A program made the position numbers and the translations under genes. This document shows, in pieces, positions 57,815 to 64,000 of a stretch of DNA of 64,000 nucleotides. Within the stretch, counting starts at the first letter, position 1. Each line of letters starts with the position of its first letter. Below the pieces are notes generated by a model. It was not told the origin of the DNA. It saw only the letters and a list, made by a program, of their open reading frames with translations, and ran no database searches. Source of the stretch: Clostridia bacterium (GTDB lineage: Bacteria > Bacillota > Clostridia > TANB77 > CAG-508); the NCBI GenBank assembly GCA_022799315.1, contig JAAWOE010000004.1, forward strand, positions 25,018-89,017, read 5' to 3'.

Positions 57815-58898
57815 TTTCATCTTCTTTTCTAATACTTACTGCAAGTCCATCTCCTACTTCTAAGATTTCAGTTTCTAAATCTGGATTTTCAGTAACTTCT
57901 TTTATATATTCTCTTAAGTTTCTAACCGCTGTGCGCTGCTTGTGCTTATTATAATCGCTCATAACATATCCCTTATACAAAACATTATCAGCTAAAATAA
58001 TACCATCATCAGAAAGTAATCTTAATGCATGACTTAAGAAAAATGGATATTTTCCCTTTGCAGCGTCTATAAAAATCATATCATACTTTCCTTCAAACGT
58101 TGGTAATATTTCAACAGCATCTCCAAAGTATATGTTTATTTTATCTTCTACTTCTGCCTTTTTTATGTTTTCACGTGCCTTAATAACTCTTTCTTCTTCT
58201 CTTTCAATAGTATCAATATTTCCACCATCTTCTAAAAATTCCGAAAAACAAATAGCAGAATATCCTACTGCTGTACCTATTTCTAATATTCTATGGATTT
58301 TCTTGTCTTCTAATAACTTTTCAATTACTTCTAAAGTATCATCCATAATTATTGGTATATGTTCAGCTAATGCTTTTTCCTTTATTTTTTCTAACTCTAC
58401 TTTGTTCATTTTACTCTCCTTTAATATTTCTAATAATTTTTCTTCCATTTTTAGAACATCTGGAAAAATTAAATTTATTCCTATTCTTTGTAGTTTCAAA
58501 ACTTTCTGTGCTTTTTCGTCAATTCTCTTTTGCAATATACTTGTAACAGCAACACTTTTATTATCTTTATTTTTATACTCTTTTTGTATAAACTCTTGAA
58601 TTATCGGAAACATATTTTGTATTAAAAATACTTTTTCATAACCTAATACATTTCCAAATACTATTGTATCACATATTTTGTTCTTTTGCATTTTATAATT
58701 ATATATTTTTCTATATTTTTCTGTTTTAGAAGAAATTGGTATTAACCAATAAATTTTTGTATTTTCATCGTAATATGTATAAAAACATGGTCTATTATGT
58801 TCTTTCAGATCAATTATTTCTTTGTTTTTCATTAATTTTTCTTCCTTGAATAATTTATAAAATGAGTCTTTTATAAAATAAAACTTTCCTTTTTCCAT
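57807..58898 (-). CDS. ToxN/AbiQ-like domain fused in frame to TrmR-type O-methyltransferase
   Basis: A 363-residue open frame with two modules. Residues about 1-160 start KGKFYFIKDSFYKLF, then RPCFYTYYDENTKIYWLIPISSKTEKYRK, similar to ToxN/AbiQ endoribonucleases (IPxSS-K loop). From residue 164 (ATG 58409, with AAAGGAG upstream) the frame encodes a 200-residue SAM methyltransferase like TrmR/YrrM: ILEIGTAVGYSAICF, DMIFIDAAKGKYPFF, ADNVLYKG. No stop separates them, so a fusion is possible alongside internal initiation. The U32 gene nearby supports the TrmR role. Confidence 0.72.
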   Translation of the reverse strand: MEKGKFYFIKDSFYKLFKEEKLMKNKEIIDLKEHNRPCFYTYYDENTKIYWLIPISSKTEKYRKIYNYKMQKNKICDTIVFGNVLGYEKVFLIQNMFPIIQEFIQKEYKNKDNKSVAVTSILQKRIDEKAQKVLKLQRIGINLIFPDVLKMEEKLLEILKESKMNKVELEKIKEKALAEHIPIIMDDTLEVIEKLLEDKKIHRILEIGTAVGYSAICFSEFLEDGGNIDTIEREEERVIKARENIKKAEVEDKINIYFGDAVEILPTFEGKYDMIFIDAAKGKYPFFLSHALRLLSDDGIILADNVLYKGYVMSDYNKHKQRTAVRNLREYIKEVTENPDLETEILEVGDGLAVSIRKEDEII

Positions 58899-58916
58899 TT
58901 TTTCTCCTTTCAAGAC

Positions 58917-58953
58917 AAAAAAATAGAGGGACTATTTTGATTTAGTCCCCCTA
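58917..58953 (-). terminator. Terminator between typA and the fusion gene
   Basis: TAGTCCCCCTA/TAGAGGGACTA stem with T-run on the - strand. Confidence 0.8.
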
Positions 58954-58958
58954 TAATA

Positions 58959-59054
58959 TTTGAACTCGACCTTTTATTCGTCGCATATCGAGTAGCGACA
59001 CCCATTTGAACTCGACCTTTTATTCGTCGCATATCGAGTAGCGACACCCATTTG
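58959..59054. repeat. 46-bp perfect tandem duplication
   Basis: Two identical units (58959-59004 and 59005-59050) starting TTTGAACTCGACC, followed by a partial third start TTTG. Each unit carries the small stem GTCGC/GCGAC. Confidence 0.92.
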
Positions 59055-59117
59055 TATAAGAACATTTCTGCTCTTATTTAGTATATTCATTATACTAAGT
59101 TTTATAATATTTGTCAA

Positions 59118-60932
59118 CTATTTTCTTCTTGCAGCAATTTCTCTTTCTTTACTTCCTAATATTTTCTTTCTTAAACGAATACTCTTTGGTGTAACTTCTA
59201 CTAATTCATCATCTTGTATAAATTCAATTGCTTTTTCTAAAGAAAATTGAATTGGTGGAACAAGTCTTAGTGCATCATCTGAACCTGAAGCTCTTGTATT
59301 TGTTAAGTGTTTTTCTTTACATACATTTATTGCTAGGTCATCATTTCTAGAGTTTAGTCCAACTATCATTCCTTCATATACTTCTGTTCCAGGTCCTATA
59401 AATAGATCACCTTTATCTTGAGCATTGTATAATCCATAAGTTACAGCTTTTCCTGGCTCAAATGCAATAATTGTACCTCTTACTCTTGATAAAACATCTC
59501 CCTTAAATGGTTCATAACAATCAAATACATGATTCATAATTCCTACACCTTTTGTGTCTGTTAAGAATTCTGTTCTATATCCTATTAATCCTCTTGCAGG
59601 AATTTTGAATTCTATTTTAGTATGTCCATCTTCTGCTGGTTCCATATTAACCATTTCAGCTTTTCTTTGTCCTAATTTTTCAATAACTGTTCCTATTGAT
59701 TCATCTGGTACATTAACAATTAATCTCTCTATTGGTTCACATCTTTGTCCGTTAATTTCTTTATATATAACTTTTGGACGAGATACTAATAATTCAAAAC
59801 CTTCTCTTCTCATGTTTTCAATTAATACTGATAAATGTAATTCTCCACGTCCTGATACTTCAAAGCTATCTGGTGAATCTGTTTCCTTTACACGTAAACT
59901 TACATTTCTTTCTAATTCTTTAAATAATCTATCTCTAATATGTCTTGAAGTAATGAATTGTCCTTCTTTACCAGCAAATGGTCCATTGTTTACGCTAAAT
60001 GTCATTGATACTGTTGGTTCGTCAATATCAACAAAGTCTATTTTTTCTGGATAATCATAGTCACATATTGTTTCTCCAATATTTATATCACTTATCCCAG
60101 AAATAGCTATTATATCTCCTGCTTTAACTTCATCTGTTTCTTCTCTTTTTAATCCTACATGTGTATATAGTTTTACAACTCTACCATTTGTTACTTTGTC
60201 ATCTTTTTTACAAATGCTTACAGGCATTCCGGCTTTAACAGTTCCACGTTCTACTCTACCTACTGCAATTCTTCCAACATAATCATCATAATCTATGTTT
60301 GAAACTAGCATTTGCATTGGTCCCTCTATTTCACATTTTGGTGCTTGAATTTCATTTATAATTGTTTCAAATAAGCAGTTTAAATCTGTTGTTTCATCTG
60401 ATAGGTTCATTTTACCTATTCCATTTTTTGCTGATGCATATACAACAGGAAAATCTAATTGTTCATCATTTGCATCTAATTCTATAAATAGTTCGATTAC
60501 TTGATCTACTACTTTATCTGGATTTGCTCCAGGTCTATCAATTTTATTTATTACAACAATTGGTTTTAAGTTTAATGCTAAAGATTTTTTTAATACTTCT
60601 CTTGTTTGAGGCATTGGTCCTTCAAAAGCATCTACTAATAGTAAAACACCATCAACTGTTTTTAAAACTCTTTCTACTTCTCCACCGAAATCAGCATGTC
60701 CAGGTGTATCTACTATGTTTATTTTTATATCTTTATACATAACAGATGTGTTTTTAGAAAGAATTGTAATTCCTCTTTCTTTTTCTATGTCATTTGAATC
60801 CATTACTCTTTCTTGAACTTGCTCGTTATCTCTAAATATATGACTTTGTTTTAATAATGCATCAACTAGTGTTGTTTTTCCATGGTCAACGTGTGCAATA
60901 ATTGCTATGTTTCTAATTTTTTCGTTATTCAT
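59118..60932 (-). CDS. typA: Ribosome-associated GTPase TypA/BipA
   Basis: A 604-residue translational GTPase. G1 [16 protein letters not shown]2 region [12 protein letters not shown]3 [15 protein letters not shown]4 NKIDRPGA, then domains II and III, an EF-G domain V-like segment ([26 protein letters not shown]) and the BipA-specific C-terminal domain ([29 protein letters not shown]). Complete, with AAAGGAG site. Confidence 0.97.
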   Translation of the reverse strand: MNNEKIRNIAIIAHVDHGKTTLVDALLKQSHIFRDNEQVQERVMDSNDIEKERGITILSKNTSVMYKDIKINIVDTPGHADFGGEVERVLKTVDGVLLLVDAFEGPMPQTREVLKKSLALNLKPIVVINKIDRPGANPDKVVDQVIELFIELDANDEQLDFPVVYASAKNGIGKMNLSDETTDLNCLFETIINEIQAPKCEIEGPMQMLVSNIDYDDYVGRIAVGRVERGTVKAGMPVSICKKDDKVTNGRVVKLYTHVGLKREETDEVKAGDIIAISGISDINIGETICDYDYPEKIDFVDIDEPTVSMTFSVNNGPFAGKEGQFITSRHIRDRLFKELERNVSLRVKETDSPDSFEVSGRGELHLSVLIENMRREGFELLVSRPKVIYKEINGQRCEPIERLIVNVPDESIGTVIEKLGQRKAEMVNMEPAEDGHTKIEFKIPARGLIGYRTEFLTDTKGVGIMNHVFDCYEPFKGDVLSRVRGTIIAFEPGKAVTYGLYNAQDKGDLFIGPGTEVYEGMIVGLNSRNDDLAINVCKEKHLTNTRASGSDDALRLVPPIQFSLEKAIEFIQDDELVEVTPKSIRLRKKILGSKEREIAARRK

Positions 60933-60974
60933 TTTATTTCTCCTTTAATTTTAATAAATATAAAATTATAAAGC

Positions 60975-61000
60975 GGGTCGATGTGGGCATCGACCCCTAC
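60975..61000. repeat. GGGTCGAC palindromic repeat, copy 6
   Basis: GGGTCGATG TGGG CATCGACCCCTAC between typA and plsC. Confidence 0.8.
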
Positions 61001-61046
61001 TTTGTACTTTAATTAATTTAACTTATATATTATACATCTTTTTAAC

Positions 61047-61658
61047 CTATTTTGTCAACTCTATAATAGAATCCATAATCAATTTACTTGCATCTTCTAA
61101 AGCTTGTTTTTCTGTTTCTTTATTCTTATATATTTCTTGGTAATTAGATAAATCTATGGGGCTTCCATATTTTATTGTAACTTTTTCAAACATTTTCAAT
61201 CCGCCTGATATTCCAACAGGTACTACTTTAGTATTAGTTCTTAGTGCAAAGAAAGCTGCACCATCTTTTACTTTTTCGCCTTTTTCTAAACCATTTCTTG
61301 TACCTTCTGGAAATAGTGCTATACTTTCTCCATTTTTTAAGGCTTTTAATGTTGTTTTTAAGGCTGTTACATCTTTGGAATCTCTTTTAACATATATTCC
61401 ATCAAATACAACCCCTAAAAAAGCAAAAAATGGATTCTTTCTAAGTTCTTCTTTAGCCATAAAACGGACATGTCTTCCAACTGTTACTACCATTAATGGT
61501 GGATCTAAATAATTTCTATGATTTCCGCAAAAAATAAGAGTTTCATCTTTAGGAATATTTTCTTTTCCTATTATTTCTGCTCTATACACAACTTTGCAAT
61601 ATGCATAAATCGCGCTTCTTACAATTACTCTTGCTATCTTTTTAAAAAACAGTTTCAT
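61047..61658 (-). CDS. plsC: 1-acyl-sn-glycerol-3-phosphate acyltransferase
   Basis: Second acylation in phospholipid synthesis, after PlsY. The 203-residue protein has an N-terminal hydrophobic segment, catalytic NHRNYLDPP (His-x4-Asp) and FPEGTRN, then VPVGISGG. It is 19 nt after cmk, as in many Firmicutes. Confidence 0.94.
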   Translation of the reverse strand: MKLFFKKIARVIVRSAIYAYCKVVYRAEIIGKENIPKDETLIFCGNHRNYLDPPLMVVTVGRHVRFMAKEELRKNPFFAFLGVVFDGIYVKRDSKDVTALKTTLKALKNGESIALFPEGTRNGLEKGEKVKDGAAFFALRTNTKVVPVGISGGLKMFEKVTIKYGSPIDLSNYQEIYKNKETEKQALEDASKLIMDSIIELTK

Positions 61659-61677
61659 TTTATTATTCCTCTCATAT

Positions 61678-62349
61678 TTATTTTTTCATCTTTTCTTCAA
61701 TAATTTCATATACTTTATTTGATAGTTGTTCTAATGATAATTCTGTACAATCTATTAAAATTGCATCATCTGCTTTCCTTAGCGGAGAAACTTCTCTTGT
61801 AGAATCTATTAAATCTCTTTTTTTAACACTTTCTAACACTTCTTCATAAGACATTTCAATTCCTTTTTCTTTATTTTGTCTTAATCTTCTATTTGCTCTT
61901 TCTTCTACAGTTGCATCTAAGTATATCTTTACATCTGCATTTGGAAATACTGTACTTCCAATATCTCTTCCTTCCATAACAACTTCTTGTCCTTGGGCTA
62001 TTTTTCGTTGTATTTCTAGCATTTTATTACGTACTATTCTTAATGCAGAAACTCCTGATATGAAAGCATTTACTTCTTTTGTTCTAATAGCTTCAGACAC
62101 ATCTTCACCATTTAATAAAACAACTTCTTCTCCGTTTTCTTCTTTTAATTCTATTGTAATTTCAGATAATAGTTTTTCAATTTTCTCTTCTTCTTCTATA
62201 CCAATATTTTGTCTTAACATTGCTAGTGTCACAGATCTATACATTGCACCTGTATCCACATTTAAAAAACCAAATTTTTCAGCAACTAAATTTGCTATTG
62301 TTCCTTTCCCTACTCCTGCTGGTCCATCTATTGCTACTATAAATGACAT
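61678..62349 (-). CDS. cmk: Cytidylate kinase
   Basis: Phosphorylates CMP and dCMP. The 223-residue protein has P-loop DGPAGVGKGT, DTGAMYRSVTL, MEGRDIGSTVFPNADVKIYLDAT and KRDLIDSTREVSPLRKADDAILID. Operon with plsC and the upstream Asp23-like gene (1-nt gap). Confidence 0.97.
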   Translation of the reverse strand: MSFIVAIDGPAGVGKGTIANLVAEKFGFLNVDTGAMYRSVTLAMLRQNIGIEEEEKIEKLLSEITIELKEENGEEVVLLNGEDVSEAIRTKEVNAFISGVSALRIVRNKMLEIQRKIAQGQEVVMEGRDIGSTVFPNADVKIYLDATVEERANRRLRQNKEKGIEMSYEEVLESVKKRDLIDSTREVSPLRKADDAILIDCTELSLEQLSNKVYEIIEEKMKK

Positions 62350-62350
62350 T

Positions 62351-63220
62351 TTAATTTTCCTCCTTTTTTTCTGGAATTTGTATTCCTTTTACCACAACAT
62401 CTATGCTTTGAACATTCATAGCTGTTAATCTTTCTATTTCCTTTTTTACTTTCATTTTAAATTCACTAACTAAATCCATAATGTTGTAACCATATAATAT
62501 TATTATTTCTATATAAATATTTTCCCCATCAACTGTTGTATCTACTCTTGTTTTTGCAATTTTATATATAGCTTCAGTTTTGTCAGCCATATAATCTATA
62601 ATTTGTCTAAAAACACTATCAGAAATTGTAAAATTACCTAAATAGCTAAATGTTGGCCTTATAATAGATTTTTCTGATATATATGGCTTTGCACCTTTTC
62701 CTTTAGATTTAAATATTTGCAAAGGATCTAATATATATCCTGAAAAATCCTTTTTTAATTCAAATGTTGGTACTGGTATAACATGTTTTCCTTCCGTTGT
62801 ACGTATACGTTTTGCTGTTTGCATTTCTTCTTCTGTCGCTATTTCTGAAATGTAAATAAATTTAGATATTTCAGGTAAGCCTAAATTTTGAGCAATTTTT
62901 TTAACCATGTTATCAGAGGTACCAAGTATTAATATTCTTTCAGGCTTATATTTTTTTATTGCTTTTAAAATATCTTCCTTTTCTTTGTCTTCCATAAATA
63001 AAGCATGTTTTACTGTTTCTATCTTTGTTGGTGCTTTTTTTGCAGAATTTCCTGCGATTATTTCGTTATCTTTTATAAATAGTCCATCATCAATAATAAA
63101 GTTAATTCCATTTTCGCTTGCGACTAAACCTGCTCTATAACTTTTTCCTGTTCCAGAAGGACCAACAAAAGCATATACAGTTATTCTTTCTCTTGGATCC
63201 ATAAAGTTTTTTATATTCAT
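62351..63220 (-). CDS. P-loop protein with C-terminal Asp23/Gls24-like domain
   Basis: A 289-residue protein. Residues 10-150 form a P-loop module with GPSGTGKSYRAG and IDDGLFI. Residues about 190-280 (IRPTFSYLGNFTISDSVFRQIIDYMAD to VKKEIERLTAMNVQSIDVVVKGI) resemble Asp23/Gls24 envelope-stress domains. A known clostridial architecture without established function. It is the first gene of the cmk-plsC operon, divergent from thiN. Confidence 0.82.
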   Translation of the reverse strand: MNIKNFMDPRERITVYAFVGPSGTGKSYRAGLVASENGINFIIDDGLFIKDNEIIAGNSAKKAPTKIETVKHALFMEDKEKEDILKAIKKYKPERILILGTSDNMVKKIAQNLGLPEISKFIYISEIATEEEMQTAKRIRTTEGKHVIPVPTFELKKDFSGYILDPLQIFKSKGKGAKPYISEKSIIRPTFSYLGNFTISDSVFRQIIDYMADKTEAIYKIAKTRVDTTVDGENIYIEIIILYGYNIMDLVSEFKMKVKKEIERLTAMNVQSIDVVVKGIQIPEKKEEN

Positions 63221-63330
63221 ATTTACTAATGTTCTCCTTTATTTATATTGTTATTATTCTATTTTTGTGTTTTAATTATTATACCACTAGATTCGACAAA
63301 TGCAAAGAAAAATTGAAAGGAAAATTAAAA

Positions 63331-63978
63331 ATGAATTGTTTAATTGTAACTGGCGGAGATGTCTGTTTAGATTTATTGAACGAATACTATAATGATAATA
63401 AAGATTTACTTGTAATAGCTGTTGACAAAGGCTTAGAATCTTTATATTCACTTAATATTGTTCCTAACCACATTGTTGGAGATTTAGATTCTGTTAATGC
63501 TACCATTCTAAAACATTATCAAAACAACCCACAAATCACAATACACAAATATATTCCAGAAAAGGATTATACTGATACAGACATTGCGCTAAAGCTTGCA
63601 ATCAAATTAGCTGCTTCAAATATAACAATAATCGGTGCGACAGGCACAAGGATAGACCATATGCTTGCAAATATTCATGTTTTAACATATGCTTTGGACT
63701 CTAAAATTCCATGCCATATATTAGATAGTAATAATAAAATCTACCTAATAAATGATTCAGCAAAATTAAATAAAGACGAGGCCCATGGTAAATATATATC
63801 ATTAATTCCTCTCACAACTTCTATAGAAGGACTAACTTTAAAAGGGTTTAAATATCCATTAAACAACTATTGTTTAACTATAGGAAAAAGTTTAGGAATT
63901 AGTAATGAAATTATACAAGATATAGCTACAATAGATTTAAAATCAGGAACTTTAATTGTTATCGAAAGTAAAGATTAA
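63331..63978 (+). CDS. thiN: Thiamine pyrophosphokinase
   Basis: Transfers pyrophosphate from ATP to thiamine. The 215-residue protein has VIAVDKGLESLYSLNIVPNHIVGDLDSV, PEKDYTDTDIALKLA and GATGTRIDHMLANIHVL, the family motifs, and a C-terminal beta domain. The start ATG 63331 follows GAAAGG; the longer frame from 63229 is an upstream hydrophobic read-through without a site. Confidence 0.93.
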   Translation: MNCLIVTGGDVCLDLLNEYYNDNKDLLVIAVDKGLESLYSLNIVPNHIVGDLDSVNATILKHYQNNPQITIHKYIPEKDYTDTDIALKLAIKLAASNITIIGATGTRIDHMLANIHVLTYALDSKIPCHILDSNNKIYLINDSAKLNKDEAHGKYISLIPLTTSIEGLTLKGFKYPLNNYCLTIGKSLGISNEIIQDIATIDLKSGTLIVIESKD

Positions 63979-63982
63979 GAAA

Positions 63983-64000
63983 GCAAGAATTAATTCTTGC
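63983..64000 (+). terminator. Terminator stem of thiN (window edge)
   Basis: GCAAGAATTAATTCTTGC is a perfect palindrome right after the stop; the T-run would lie beyond the window. Confidence 0.6.

Noticed and set aside
58959..59054. CRISPR array
   Set aside because: Only two contiguous identical units with no spacers and no cas genes; it is a tandem duplication.

Overview
The window is AT-rich DNA from a low-GC, Gram-positive, spore-forming Clostridia-type bacterium. The evidence is the low GC, strong AGGAGG-type ribosome sites, sporulation genes (yabP, yabQ, sigK, a dipicolinate synthase B subunit), a class A RNase P RNA, and the family mix (RqcH, YabQ, IMPDH, GT51 transglycosylase). I cannot name a genus from the sequence alone.

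Layout. From 1 to about 34 kb, most genes lie on the + strand: ligA (5' end outside), rqcH, an acyl-ACP thioesterase, tRNA-Thr, ychF, an M18 aminopeptidase, rpmF, a dCMP deaminase, der, plsY-gpsA, dtd, rnpB, an RluD-type pseudouridine synthase, pta-ackA, an IMP dehydrogenase, guaA, a Nudix hydrolase, def, spoVFB, a YneA-like SOS gene, a Xer-type recombinase and an AraC regulator. From 42.3 kb to the end most genes are on the - strand: rho, divIC-yabQ-yabP, an MFS-like carrier, purH, lysC, prfB, sigK(+), a glucoamylase-like protein, an rRNA m5C methyltransferase, a U32 protein, a ToxN-like/TrmR fusion, typA, plsC, cmk and thiN(+). This convergent strand bias looks like a replication terminus.

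Between the halves, at 35070-42210, lies a 7.1-kb filamentous-phage (inovirus-type) prophage. It has a rolling-circle Rep, a large hairpin origin candidate, a Zot-type ATPase, a 69-residue major coat protein, a large adsorption-type surface protein and several tiny membrane proteins. It has no integrase. Its ends are 23-nt direct repeats, and the left one sits in a dif-like site (10-bp inverted arms around 6 bp). It probably uses the host Xer recombinase and sits at or near dif.

The most unusual observation is translational. Eight genes (rqcH, der, spoVFB, the rlu gene, lysC, prfB, an MFS-like carrier and the phage zot-like gene) are each out of frame by one extra base, at nine sites in all. 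Every site is an in-frame CGG where skipping the C restores a Gly codon (GGA or GGT), usually at a conserved glycine. By eye I found no other in-frame CGG in the recognisable genes. This points to a +1 recoding rule (CGG-N read as Gly) rather than to pseudogenes. prfB also carries the classical CTT-TGA-C shift. Five small, relatively GC-rich, monocistronic genes of unknown function do use CGG in frame and are the counter-evidence.

Other structure: a two-copy 150-bp MITE, a six-copy palindromic GGGTCGAC repeat, a four-copy repeat family beside xer and the prophage, a 46-bp tandem duplication, and many strong terminators.
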